Shown here: positions 17,595 to 27,700 of the stretch, in pieces
Position numbering within the stretch: the first letter of the stretch is position 1
Layout of the letters: every line of letters begins with the position of its first letter
NCBI GenBank assembly: GCA_027578815.1
Contig: JANBTH010000118.1
Coordinates: 1 to 33,723 of the forward strand
Length of the DNA stretch: 33,723 nucleotides
Direction of reading: 5' to 3'
Source: Coemansia sp. RSA 1804
Lineage: Eukaryota > Kickxellomycota > Kickxellomycetes > Kickxellales > Kickxellaceae
Notes under the pieces: model-generated
Databases searched by the model: none
Told to the model about the DNA's origin: nothing
Seen by the model: the letters and a program-made list of their open reading frames with translations, nothing else
Made by a program: the position numbers and the translations under genes

Positions 17595-17770
17595 ATGAGT
17601 CACACTGATAGCTACGCTTTAAATTGTTGAATAAGCCTAATCTGTTGGAAAACAAGAGCATATCTTTGAATAAATACTCTACCCGAGCCTCCAATAGCAC
17701 AGATTCTGGGAAGGCTGTGTACGGACGCTCAGGACTACTTGATGATGATAAGATATTTTTAGCTTTCTAA
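17595..17770 (+). other. Short ORF with possible -1 frameshift site
   Basis: An ATG at 17595 opens MSHTDSYALNC and ends at TGA 17628-17630. The -1 frame is open across the stop and runs to TAA at 17768-17770 with a plausible composition (NKPNLLENKSISLNKYSTR, then GKAVYGRSGLLDDDKIF). At 17618-17624, just before the zero-frame stop, the sequence T TTA AAT fits the X XXY YYZ pattern of slippery heptamers, in the correct phase. The minus strand of the same stretch is also open over about 60 codons, so the strand is uncertain. A pseudogene, a sequencing indel or chance are all possible. Confidence 0.25.
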
Positions 17771-17804
17771 TAGATTCCTACTCTTCTATTTACTGTTATG
17801 CTTA

Positions 17805-18104
17805 TTACACTATGCTTGTGCTATTTTTGACCCTCCGTGGCTTGATAGTTTGCAATGGCACTTCCACTGGACTTGTAGTTTTCTTACCTTTGCTTTTTTC
17901 TTTACTTTGGTTTGTCAATGTTCCAGCTAATTTAGACACATTTGTTTTAAATTGAAAAACCTTTAGCTTCATTGCATCATTAGCCATTTTAGAATAAGAC
18001 CTTTCTTTAAAAACATATATGTTATGTTGTGGATGTTTCCATCTAAAACCACTTTTTAGCCGTTCTTCTCTAGTGCCTCTGGCATTTTTATTAACTTCAG
18101 TCAT
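17805..18104 (-). CDS. Small basic hypothetical protein, 99 aa
   Basis: An ATG-initiated frame of 99 codons in AT-rich DNA encodes a lysine-rich polar protein (GFRWKHPQHNIYVFKERSYS near the N-terminus, SKEKSKGKK in the middle). Composition is that of a soluble basic protein rather than random AT-rich translation, which would be Phe/Ile/Leu/Asn-heavy. Within the frame, AAAG|GTAAGA at 17891-17882 is a strong donor-like site, so the last 27 residues may be intron and the true gene may continue. It converges on the frameshift candidate at 17595-17770. No family was recognised. Confidence 0.35.
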   Translation of the reverse strand: MTEVNKNARGTREERLKSGFRWKHPQHNIYVFKERSYSKMANDAMKLKVFQFKTNVSKLAGTLTNQSKEKSKGKKTTSPVEVPLQTIKPRRVKNSTSIV

Positions 18105-18490
18105 ATTGCTGGATATATTGCTCTATATTTCTTAATTGAACTTAAATTTGTAACAGTCTGTATACTTATACACCTTTAGCAAATTAAATTTTGTTAGGGT
18201 TAGCTAATCCTTTAGTATAATAATGTTTAAATTTATGCTAGCTATAAAATATCATAAAATGAAGGAGTGCGGATTGAAAATGGAAAATTAGATAATAAGG
18301 TATTATTTTTAAATTCCTATTAAAAACGATGATAAAGGAGGCATGTTTCCTTTTTTCACAACTGGGTGCAACGTTTCTGGTCACATTGCTTTCTATTTTG
18401 CTTAGCAATTACGCTGGTTTTACTTAATGCATTGAAGTGAGTAGGATAAAAGGAACGTGGATAAGCGGAAGGTGTCAGACGTTCATCTTT

Positions 18491-18532
18491 CACGTGTGAC
18501 ATTTGTCGTTTTGGGGAGTGGCAATGCACGTG
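18491..18532. promoter_or_regulatory. Paired CACGTG sites
   Basis: Two palindromic CACGTG hexamers start 36 bp apart at 18491 and 18527 in otherwise AT-rich DNA. In fungi this core is bound by basic helix-loop-helix factors (Pho4/Cbf1 class). The sites lie about 400 bp upstream of the small ORF at 18104 and 160-200 bp beyond the arrestin stop, so the target gene, if any, is unclear. Confidence 0.3.
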
Positions 18533-18691
18533 TCGAATCTCGGCAGTAATCGATGTATAACTAGTTTTCTTGTTTTCTCGCTTTGCTAGACCAACCTGTA
18601 TTTGGTTAGAAAATAAAAATGCATTAGATATAGATTACATTAATAATTGAAAGCACTAACATCCACAAAAATAAAATAGAATTTGGATATC

Positions 18692-21600
18692 TTATCTTGT
18701 TGAAGCACCCCGTCCAGATCTCTCCACAGCATTGTATGGCGGTGGTTGGGATATCGGGACCTCATACTCTGGTGGTAAGAGATCCTCGTAGCTGGGCGGA
18801 GGTAAACGTTGTGGATTCAATGTTGTTTCTGCCGCATGGTGGTCATCAACTGGACTAATCCGGGCAATAGTACTGCTTGCAGCAGCAGGTGTAGAAGAAA
18901 CCTGCAGTTCTGTGCTTAAACTGCTAGCATTCTGTGCACTAGCTGGTGCTGTTTCTGTTAATTGCAAGCTTTGCGTTGTGGTAGAAGAATGGGCGGCTGT
19001 TGTAGCTGTGACTGTCTGTGACTGCTGGCCTGAAGTCTCCGCCGCTTCAATTCCTGGTGACTCATCGGCTTCCTCAGCAGCACTGGTGTAGTTTTCACTA
19101 GCATGGTCATCGTGGCAATTCTGCCGCTGCTGGTGCTCATTTTCAATTTGTCCCGACTGGGCATCTGTCGACGGAGCTTCACTCAAGGCACTTGTTCGAC
19201 GAGATACCGCCAGGCTCGCCATTTGCGCTGATAAAGAGTCCGCAGAACCATTGGTGGCCGTGTTAGGCTGTTCAGATTGCGCAGCTAAAGAATGTGGTGG
19301 CTGGTGTCCCGACGTTTGTGACGCGGCAGCAGCAATAGAAGTGCTAGTACCCGCCGTTAATTGCGGATCCAATAGCGATTGGCCGTTTCCAACTGAAGAA
19401 ATCTGTGATACCGCGTGCGGGGTACTACTGGCAGCTGGAGGATAAGGCGAGCTCCATTGTGGCACAGTACTGGGACCCGACTCGCAATAAGGGTACTGTT
19501 GTTGCTGCTGCTGAGGGCCAGCCATCTGCGTGTACTGCTTCGACAGCTGCTCAAAAAACTGCTGCTGCTGTTTCCGCTGCTGCTCCTGGAACTGCAGTAT
19601 CTGCTCCTGGAGTGCAGCATTGTTGTAGGGTGCGGGGGCCTCTGCCATTCCGCCATACGGGTACTGCGGCGGCTGTAGCAAAGGAGGTCCGACGGGAGGT
19701 ACGGAGACCGATATTTGCGGAATGGAAGGTGGCGGAGCAAAGGGAGACCCAGCAAGTGGATCCATCACACCAAACTGCATCGTGTCTGGAGGATACACGG
19801 ATGGCGGAGGATACCGCGCTTGTGACATTGGAGGCAAGAGCATTGGATTGAACCCCACGTGCGGAAAGACTGGCATTGCACTGGGCGTCATCGGCGGATA
19901 CATCGTTTCTCCAGCAGCGGCAGAGGATCCGAATCCGCCATTGCTACTACTGCTGGCGGCTGGCGACTGAGGCTGGGAATGAGACTGGGATTGAGGTCTC
20001 CCTGGATATATCGGTACTTGCAACTCATCTTCAAACTGCGTCTCGTCATTAGAGCTGCCTGCCGACTGTCTACTCCCTCCTTCACCTTTACGAACCTCCG
20101 AACCACCCACTGGCATTGGCATCTTAACGGACCCAGAGCGAAAAGCGCCGTTGTTTGGGAAAGCCGTTGTGGACGAGCCACATGTACTTTCATCCAATCT
20201 TGGCAGCGGCATCTCGAGGGCTGCAGAATCGGGCTCCGAGACAAATGCGTTAGCAGCTTCTTCGCTTTCCTGCGGCGTCAGATCGCGAACACACCAGAGC
20301 TCACCGATTTTGCCAGACACCAGAGAGATAGGCAGCGTGCCGCGCACGGATCGCGGCTTAATCCAGTACTCGTGAGTCAGGGGCGGCACCAGCGCCGGGT
20401 CGTTGTTCTTCAGCTCGTCCCGACGAACAATATTTGCGTGGTCCAGTTTTCCGTACAGACTGGCAACAGCCTTGATGCGCTGCACGGCCATCGAGGCAGC
20501 AGTGGAATTGCCCTCGACAATATCGCTGCTGGCGTCCTGCGTTGCCGCCTGCTTGACGCGATGGTACTGCACGACATACACCAGCTGGTGGTGGACCTGG
20601 ACATGCGAGTTGCGGATACCTGAAAGGGCTCCGGGCTTTGTCGGCGTGGTCTCGGGAATGCAGATATGCAGCTTGCCGGCAAACATGCCGTGCGACTTTG
20701 GGAGCTCCACGGGGCCGAATCTGCTGTACTGCGTGTCGCGGCCCAGATCGCGCACCTTGGTGATTGCGTTGCTGTACTCGGATGAGAACTCGCGCGCATA
20801 CGCCAGCGCATTGTGCGGTGTGTTGGGTTCCAAGCTGTCCTGGCTGGAGGCAGCCGCGTGTGCAACAGAAGAATCGGAGCACAGGCTGCCGCCTCCCAGC
20901 AGCGTGTCAGCCAGCTGTTGCTGAGCGCCAGACGCCCCGTATGGGTTGGCAGAGCTTGGGCTTACCGGACTGAAGCTAATGGAGTTTGACTTTTGTCTGC
21001 CGCCGCCTATAGAAGAGGACGAAGTCTCGGCCTTCTGCGGACGCGCAATGATAGTGATTTGCTCAATGAACGCGGTGACCTTGGTGACCTTGAATTCCTT
21101 GTTGATAGGCAGCGCCTCAAACAATACCATCGGCTGCGACGCAACAGAGAACACTCGACCTCGCGGAAACCGCAGCCGCAGACTCAGGCAGTTGTTCCAC
21201 AGATGCGTGAACACAAAGGGCTTGCGCTGGCTGATAATGTCCCAGTTCAAGCACAGCGCCTGGCCGAGCGGCACATTCTCGGGAGCCAAGTGCCCTCCGG
21301 TTGGCGTGTACCGGTGCGCAGGCATTTTGAGGGAAATCCTGTCGTCGGAATACAGGTCCCAAGCCATTGGAACCTGGTCGAGCACCAGCGGCGTCAGCGT
21401 TGTTGTGTCTGGCTTCAGTCTGAACGAGTACTCTAGGCGCGTCTCCAATTCGTAGCGCAGCGCATAGGCCTTTGTTTCGATGGAGCCGTCAAGTCCCTTT
21501 GGGAGCGGCATCTCGATCGCGTACTGGTGGTTGCCTGGCTCCAGCACATGCGTGGTTCCGTTCTTTGGCAGAACAGCCCAGACAAAGGCTGTTTTGCTGG

Positions 21601-21853
21601 TCTTCTGCAAGTACGAGCGCAGACTATCTGTGGTTGCTGCTGCTGCTAAGGATGAAGAGCCCGATGTGCTGGAGCTGTTGACGTCGTCATTGATGTCCAC
21701 AAGCTCGGTGCTGATAAGACGGATCGCCAGTTGTCGGAGCTTTAGTTTGTCGCTGGTTCTTATTCTCAGCTGCCCAGATAGTGTTGACTCCCGGTTCTTG
21801 TAGACCAGACACTTTGAGCAGCCCTGGTCGATGTTGACTACGATATCAAGCAT
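18692..21853 (-). CDS. Alpha-arrestin (ART-type trafficking adaptor)
   Basis: The 1053-residue protein should recruit a Nedd4/Rsp5-type ubiquitin ligase to plasma-membrane transporters for endocytosis. An arrestin-N-like domain covers about 1-200 (LEPGNHQYAIEMPLPKG then KAYALRYELETRLE) and an arrestin-C-like domain about 205-560. The long C-terminal half is disordered and rich in Ser, Pro and Gln. Four PPxY motifs, the WW-domain ligands of such ligases, are visible: PPQY at 728-731, PPSY at 1019-1022, PPEY at 1027-1030 and PPPY at 1037-1040, the last three clustered at the C-terminus. A Gln-rich helix follows at about 745-795. The frame extends five codons upstream, but that codon is TTG, so I take the ATG at 21853 (MLDIVVNIDQGCSK). 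It is at the long end for the family. Confidence 0.85.
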   Translation of the reverse strand: MLDIVVNIDQGCSKCLVYKNRESTLSGQLRIRTSDKLKLRQLAIRLISTELVDINDDVNSSSTSGSSSLAAAATTDSLRSYLQKTSKTAFVWAVLPKNGTTHVLEPGNHQYAIEMPLPKGLDGSIETKAYALRYELETRLEYSFRLKPDTTTLTPLVLDQVPMAWDLYSDDRISLKMPAHRYTPTGGHLAPENVPLGQALCLNWDIISQRKPFVFTHLWNNCLSLRLRFPRGRVFSVASQPMVLFEALPINKEFKVTKVTAFIEQITIIARPQKAETSSSSIGGGRQKSNSISFSPVSPSSANPYGASGAQQQLADTLLGGGSLCSDSSVAHAAASSQDSLEPNTPHNALAYAREFSSEYSNAITKVRDLGRDTQYSRFGPVELPKSHGMFAGKLHICIPETTPTKPGALSGIRNSHVQVHHQLVYVVQYHRVKQAATQDASSDIVEGNSTAASMAVQRIKAVASLYGKLDHANIVRRDELKNNDPALVPPLTHEYWIKPRSVRGTLPISLVSGKIGELWCVRDLTPQESEEAANAFVSEPDSAALEMPLPRLDESTCGSSTTAFPNNGAFRSGSVKMPMPVGGSEVRKGEGGSRQSAGSSNDETQFEDELQVPIYPGRPQSQSHSQPQSPAASSSSNGGFGSSAAAGETMYPPMTPSAMPVFPHVGFNPMLLPPMSQARYPPPSVYPPDTMQFGVMDPLAGSPFAPPPSIPQISVSVPPVGPPLLQPPQYPYGGMAEAPAPYNNAALQEQILQFQEQQRKQQQQFFEQLSKQYTQMAGPQQQQQQYPYCESGPSTVPQWSSPYPPAASSTPHAVSQISSVGNGQSLLDPQLTAGTSTSIAAAASQTSGHQPPHSLAAQSEQPNTATNGSADSLSAQMASLAVSRRTSALSEAPSTDAQSGQIENEHQQRQNCHDDHASENYTSAAEEADESPGIEAAETSGQQSQTVTATTAAHSSTTTQSLQLTETAPASAQNASSLSTELQVSSTPAAASSTIARISPVDDHHAAETTLNPQRLPPPSYEDLLPPEYEVPISQPPPYNAVERSGRGASTR

Positions 21854-22802
21854 AATGGGCTTAGGCAATCTACTGTATTTGCTGGGTCCTTATACTAGAG
21901 TGCTTTTGAGATGTTGGTGTATTCGAGAAACGAGCAGGAAATAGAGTAATGAACGGGCGGACTAATATGTGAATAACAAGAAAAGAAAGACAGACGAAAT
22001 AAGCAAAGAAGGCAAGAGAGAAAGCGAGAGAGGGAGAAATGGATTGGAAAATAGTAAAGAAAACGACTGAGCGTGGCTGAATGCGAAAAATGGTGTTGTG
22101 TATGCTGATTCCTATTATCCTTCTTCCACTTGTCCTTGTGCTCTGGGTTGTATGAAGAATATGGTGGATGGATACACGCTGCACGGACGTTTTGTCTTGG
22201 TATTTTGCTAATGTTAATAATAAGCAAACAAAATATATATATAGGAGGAAACCGGCTGGTACTTGTCAGATACAGCAGATGCTGAAAGGGAGATAAAGAA
22301 GATTGGTGAAAGAATGGCGATAGCAATGGCAATGATGATGAAGAAGAGGGTTTCGGCTATTATATACTCTTTTTCCTCCTTTGTGCATACAGCCAAGGGG
22401 TTTCTACAACGCCATTTCACTCTCCATGTCGTTCTTGTTGTTGTTGTTGTGGGCGTATTGAAAGAATAGAGTCTCATCGTTTATTTGCCTTTCTGACAGC
22501 AACGCAAAAAAAAAAACAAGGGAGCGAGGCACGTGGGCAATGCTTTGCTTAATTTCTTTCTGTGCGTTTCACCTTCTTAATAGAAGGAATTTCCTGATCT
22601 TTTTCAGTAATATCCGCAGCTGCAGGAAACGCACTCCCCCAACACACACCGTCATTCATCCACATATCGCCCATCTCCCCTCAACCTTCTCCCCCAACAT
22701 TTGCGGCGAGATGAGGAAAGATGGAAGATTCGCCCCTTGCCTTCCAGAACACGCTGTGTTGCTTGCGCAGTAAACAAGACAAAGCGCAGCAAAACAAGGA
22801 AA
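21854..22802. promoter_or_regulatory. Arrestin leader and upstream region
   Basis: Both flanking genes are on the minus strand, so this contains the arrestin promoter and leader and the 3' flank of the reductase. The minus strand is rich in C and T from about 21890 to 22110, which gives a 145-codon Ser/Phe/Leu/His-rich frame that I regard as a shadow of a pyrimidine-rich leader. A GTT-rich tract is at 22434-22450, a run of A at 22505-22516, and one CACGTG at 22530-22535. Confidence 0.45.
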
Positions 22803-24005
22803 CTACGAAGAAAACACAAATGCGTGCTTGCCGCCGCTGGACCAGGCAACCGCTTCGCGGACACGCGTCTCGGCAATTTCGGCAGGCAGCATCGGAGCAG
22901 ACGCAGGCCATTCAACCTTGACCATTGGCTGCGCAACAAACTTGGAAGCAGCGGTGAGCCGCAGAATGTGCTCCCACATGGTAGAGCGCTCGGAACTGTC
23001 AATATTGTCAGCGTACCAGCGATTCATCCAGAAGCCGCGGGCCCTGAGGTCGCCAAACAGGAGAAGTGACGTCGGCAGCGTCAGCGGTTGGCGCGCCATA
23101 GCACCGTAGCTAACAAGAGTGGCGCCCTGCGACAGAAGCCTAGTCATGAGCAGCGTGGGGCGGCCGCCGACGCAGTTGAAGCCGAGCCGCACGGCGGGCG
23201 AGTCGAGTCGCCGCAGAATCCGGTCGCGCACGGCAGAGTCGGCCAGCTCGGAGTCCATAACCACGGCGTCGGCGCCGAGCTGCTCCAGCTCCGCCGCAAG
23301 ACTGTCAAAGTCATCGCGACGCCTGACAACGTTGATCGTGCGCACCCCCATCTCGCGCGCCAATTGGATCACCGCGCGCCCAACACCCGAGTTGGCGCCG
23401 TTCTGCACCACGCAGTCGCCGGGGCGCAGCTGGCAAAAGTCGCGCAGCATGCGGTATGCCGTGCTTGGGTTGACCTTGACTGTTGCCACATCCAGCGCCT
23501 GCACGGCAACGTTCCCGCCGCGCAGCCAGTCGTGCGGAATCCGCACCACAGCGTCATCGCTGGCTACCACCGCATGCGTGGCCCACGTACCAAACACGCC
23601 AGAGCTGCGCGGAACCACCCAGTCGCCTGCGCAAAGTCCGCTCTCGGGCCCGCTCGCCAGCACCTCACCCACGCCCTCGTTGCCGCCAACGGCCGCCAAT
23701 TGCCCTTGCACAAGCCCCGACGCAAACCGCGGCTTCACAGGATACACGCCCTCTATCTGGTTCAGATCCGACGGATTCACCGGCGCCGCCAGCATCCGGA
23801 TCAGCGCCTGCGTTCCTGTCAGCGCATCCGCCGGTCCGATCTCGTGATCCACCACTCGGAGCACTTTGCTCGGCTCGCCTGTTTCTGTGAATACTGCCGA
23901 CTGCGCCCGCACTGCCCCGCTGCTTGCGTGCCGAACTGTCTGTGTCCTGAATGCTGCCATTCTGGCTGCTGCCACCACTCGTGTTGTAGAGGCCCCTTTG
24001 AACAT
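22803..24005 (-). CDS. ETR1: Mitochondrial enoyl-thioester reductase (Etr1/MECR)
   Basis: This medium-chain reductase should carry out the last, NADPH-dependent step of mitochondrial fatty-acid synthesis, reducing trans-2-enoyl thioesters and so supporting lipoic-acid supply. From Met at 24005 the protein has 400 residues, close to the family length. It starts with a basic, Ala/Ser/Thr-rich presequence lacking acids (MFKGASTTRVVAAARMAAFR). Seen: AAPVNPSDLNQIEGVYPVKP, GNEGVGEV, NPSTAYRMLRDF, the nucleotide-binding QNGANSGVGRAVIQLA, FNCVGG and LVSYGAMARQP. There are no structural zinc cysteines, as expected for MECR. The frame stays open to an upstream ATG at 24143, adding 46 residues without a clear role; I consider 24005 the more likely start. 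Confidence 0.93.
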   Translation of the reverse strand: MFKGASTTRVVAAARMAAFRTQTVRHASSGAVRAQSAVFTETGEPSKVLRVVDHEIGPADALTGTQALIRMLAAPVNPSDLNQIEGVYPVKPRFASGLVQGQLAAVGGNEGVGEVLASGPESGLCAGDWVVPRSSGVFGTWATHAVVASDDAVVRIPHDWLRGGNVAVQALDVATVKVNPSTAYRMLRDFCQLRPGDCVVQNGANSGVGRAVIQLAREMGVRTINVVRRRDDFDSLAAELEQLGADAVVMDSELADSAVRDRILRRLDSPAVRLGFNCVGGRPTLLMTRLLSQGATLVSYGAMARQPLTLPTSLLLFGDLRARGFWMNRWYADNIDSSERSTMWEHILRLTAASKFVAQPMVKVEWPASAPMLPAEIAETRVREAVAWSSGGKHAFVFSS

Positions 24006-24780
24006 TTTTCCCGCGTTTTCTATCCGAATTCCACTTCTACTTGTGATTGAGGATGGGAATGCAATGAAATCAAGTGGTGGCAAAAAAGTATAAGCTAAAC
24101 GCTGGTGGTTGAAGAGAAGGAAAGTGGGGACGAGTCCTGGCATCTAGCATGTTAAGAATGGCTACCGCCCAAGCGCAAACTCTTTTCGTAAAATGCACCA
24201 GGCTTACATTCTAGTTATTCTTGAAACGGTGATCTAATCAGCCGCTAATTAAAGTCGCTGGCATAGGAAAGCTGGTGGTGCTGTCAACCCATCTATCTCC
24301 TTTTCCTTCTAATATTTAGAATACATAAAAGAAATAAGCCGGAATGTGCTGCTGCTGCTGCTTTTTCTTGTTCAATAAAGCGGATATCTTGTTTCGTTAT
24401 ACAAAGTAAAACAGCAGATAAAGGATGCAGACATTATAACAATAAATATATAATATATCTGCTTTTCCTCCGCCTTTATCTCTACAAAAAGCGAATTTAT
24501 TTTCTTTGAACAAAAAAAAGAAATAATCGTGACTTTAAATTTTCTAATATTAAGGTTTCCCTTGTATGGATATCCAAAATTTCCCCGACACATACAAATG
24601 TTGAAGCATATGCGTGTGGAAATATAAATATTGCTTTTTCGACGTTTTCCTTCCATCTATTCGGAATTTCTCTCCGCTTCTTGTTTGCTTTTCTGTGACC
24701 ATTGTTTTATTTTTTGGTATTTATTCTAGCTTATATTAAAAGTAAAAGGGAGTTCTCAAGTACTAGCAATATTATTCAAC
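24006..24780. promoter_or_regulatory. Divergent promoter, reductase / ABC transporter
   Basis: This segment lies between a minus-strand and a plus-strand gene, so it serves both. The left 140 bp may be coding if the upstream reductase ATG is used. A TGC triplet repeat lies at 24347-24362. The part from about 24380 to 24780 is AT-rich, with a pyrimidine-rich stretch before the transporter start. A minus-strand frame at 24372-24656 has poor composition and is not called. Confidence 0.5.
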
Positions 24781-27700
24781 ATGTTGCCACCGGCATTTCA
24801 CTCGTCAAAGACTGTTATTTCAGCGGCTGCGTTTGGCTCCGTGTCAGCACATTTTCTGTACAGAGCGTTTTACCATTTCTTAAATCTTTATTTAGCTGAA
24901 AACCCAACATTATGCGGCTCAAGGTTTAACTGGGATTTTTCTCTGGAAAATGATTGCTTCCGTACTGGCTTTATGTGGCCAGTCTTTCTTTTGCTTGTTG
25001 GTGGAACCTCGGCTCTTTCCTTTTGTCTGTGTTCTGTGCTTTCTGTCAAACATGAGAGTGAATTTACCACCGATGGCAGTTCTCCATTCTCTCGTCTATC
25101 GGTTGGAAACATGGTAATGCCAGTACGTCGCCCTCCTGGTCAGACCATTGTTGTTGACAACAGAATGCGTATTGGAATCTGCACCGTTCTTCTGCTTGCT
25201 GTTCAGACAGTGCTATATTTTATCTGGAAACTTATCTCAGAAATCACTGAGGAAAATGGCTCAAAGGATAATCTGTATTCTGGGGCAATGACACAGCTTT
25301 CAGCAATAGTTCTGCTTCTGTCATCTGTCTGTTTAGCTGTTTATTGGCGCAGCAACCATATGACATATTCTGGTCTTTTTTCTTCAGTTCTTCCAGCCGC
25401 TGTCGGCCTACAACTCATCTCTGAATTGTGCGAGGTGTACTTTTCATTTTTCACAAATAGGAATGCCAATGTTCCCATTATTGGGCCAGATGCCACTGCT
25501 CGCTCCAACCTCTTGGTTCTAACAACCGCCATTAATACAATTGTTTTGCTCTTGTTTTCTTTGGCGCAACGACGTCCTATCTTTTACCGTCCTTTTGACA
25601 ACACCCGAAACGGCTCTCAGCTGAATCCAGACCATGCAATGCTGGTTGAGTCAGGTCATGATGACGATGGCTCTGAAAACGACTCCACTCCCCTTGCACA
25701 CATGCACGACCTAAAGACTAGCAGCCTCGTGGATTCACCAGAACAATTCTCTTCGTGGTTTGACAAACTAACATTCCTGTGGCTAACCAATCTACTAAGA
25801 AGAGGTGCAGCAAAACCTATCAATAGCTCTGATTTGTACAATCTAAAACCCAGCGATGTTCCGGTGCACAACTGGAAGCGGTACCAGAAATACCGCAAAC
25901 CGGGCCGCTCATTGATTGTGACGCTGGGACTGACGTATGCACCCGAGCTTTTGGCTCAGTTTGCGTTGACAATGGTACTCTGCGTCTCACGCTTTGCCAA
26001 CCCGCTCTTTCTCCAGCGTATTCTCCGCTCAATCGAATTTACGCAACAGCAGGGATTGATAATAGAAACACCTCGCAATAGGTACGTTGGTGTTGCTGGG
26101 TTGCTGTCTTTTGCAGTCCTTTCGTTGGTTGTGTATAACCAGTCGTTGTGGATTGGACGCCAGATTGGTATTCGGCTGAAAGGTTTTCTGGTCGCTGAGC
26201 TCACTACCAAAACGCTACGCCGTCGTGGAAAAGAATCTTCTTCACCTGAAGCTAAAGGTTTACAAGGTGATCTAGCTGCTTCAGACGGCAAGGTAATGAA
26301 TATTCTGACCACCGACTTTAATACAGTCATAGCCGTTGGCTCGTACTTGGACAACATATACAACCTGCCAGTCATGCTGGTAATTGGCATCTGGTACATG
26401 TACAAGATGCTTGGCGTCTCTGCGCTTATTGGTTTGGTAATTACAATACTGTATATACCGCTGTCCAAGATTATGTTCTCTCGGTACCAAGATGTAATAA
26501 TGCAACAAAGCGCAGCAAGTGACAGGCGGATATCTTCAATCACCGAGGTACTGCAAGGCATCAAGGCAATTAAGCTGTTTGGATGGGAGACACGGTTCCT
26601 TAAAAAGGTGGATGACCGGCGTGAAAAGCAGCTGGCTCACTCGTGGAAGGCGTTTTTATGGATGTCCACTATAAGTGCAAGTAGCACACTAAACCCAATC
26701 ATTATCCTGGTTATTATGTTTGCATTCCATGTTGGTGTGTTTGGCAACACTCTGAATGCAGAAACGGCCTTTGCGTCTATTGCTGTTTTCCAAATAGTCA
26801 GAACGGCAATAAGCCATCTTCCGGGATTTATAAACTTTGGTGTGGGTGGGTATGTGGCTCTTAAGCGCATAGATCTGTATTTGCAGCAGCCTCAGGCCCA
26901 AGATCTCGAGAAGCGGTGCGAGTCCGTTCAGACAACAAGCAATGAGCTTGGATTTGAGTCTGCTGATTTGGAGTGGAATTCAGCAGAGAGCAGTATAGAC
27001 AATGTCGGAAACACCAGTTCCAGTAATCTCAGTCCACAGGAAAACGCAATTTCTACCGACAATAGCCAAACAGTGGAAAGAGTGCCTCTTCTTGCTGAAA
27101 CTTTCTACGAACAGGCTGTACATATTGCTGGCCAAGAAAATATGACTAGGTTTTCACTAAAGGATATTAATGTCAGATTCCCGCTTGGCCAACTTTCCAT
27201 TGTTTCTGGGCCGACAGGAAGTGGAAAATCCTCACTCTTGTCTGCAATTGTTGGAGAAATGACACTAACCCGTGGAAGTGTTCTGCTTCCAACCATTGAC
27301 CCAATTTTATTAGCTGAAAACAACCCCAATTACAAGGATGTCATTGAGCTTTCCCGTGAAGGGTTGGCCATCGACGACATTGCCTATGTTGCTCAGGAGG
27401 CATGGCTGCGCAATGCTACGATCCGCGAAAACATTCTGTTTGGCGAACCGTATAACAGAGAAAGATACGAAGAAGTGCTAAGAGTGTGTGCATTGAAACC
27501 GGATCTGCGTATTCTGGCCGCTGCTGACATGTCAGAGGTTGGTGAGCGTGGAATTACGCTTTCAGGCGGACAAAAGCAGCGTGTAGCTTTAGCTCGTGCT
27601 GTATACTCTAGTCGTCGTATTATTATTATCGATGACTGTCTATCGGCAGTTGATGCACATACTGCAAAGCACATTCTAGTTGAGTGCTTGGCAGGCAATA

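Larger units (their letters stand above)
16403..18691. other. AT-rich island 2
   Basis: These 2.3 kb between the Zn2Cys6 gene (stop at 16402) and the arrestin stop at 18692 are AT-rich. The first 150 bases are T-rich 3' UTR. The rest holds several short stretches whose amino-acid composition looks coding, on both strands and in changing frames, listed separately at 16680-17284, 17595-17770 and 17805-18104. Two CACGTG sites lie near 18.5 kb. I found no transposase, long terminal repeat or tRNA. Confidence 0.6.

Noticed and set aside
18194..18212. TTAGGGTTAG, telomere-repeat-like
   Set aside because: There are only about one and a half repeat units, followed by CTAATCC forming a small imperfect palindrome. 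It is too short to be a telomeric tract and is expected by chance in AT-rich DNA.
18481..18700. CACGTG next to AT-rich DNA as a possible point centromere
   Set aside because: Point centromeres of the CDEI-II-III type are limited to budding-yeast relatives. No CDEIII-like element is seen, and the genes here suggest a different lineage.
21895..22332. 145-codon minus-strand ORF upstream of the arrestin
   Set aside because: The product is almost all Ser, Phe, Leu, His and Pro from a pyrimidine-rich leader; it is not credible as protein.
24372..24656. 94-codon minus-strand ORF between the reductase and ABC genes
   Set aside because: Ile/Phe/Lys/Tyr-rich translation typical of AT-rich DNA in a divergent promoter; no motif.
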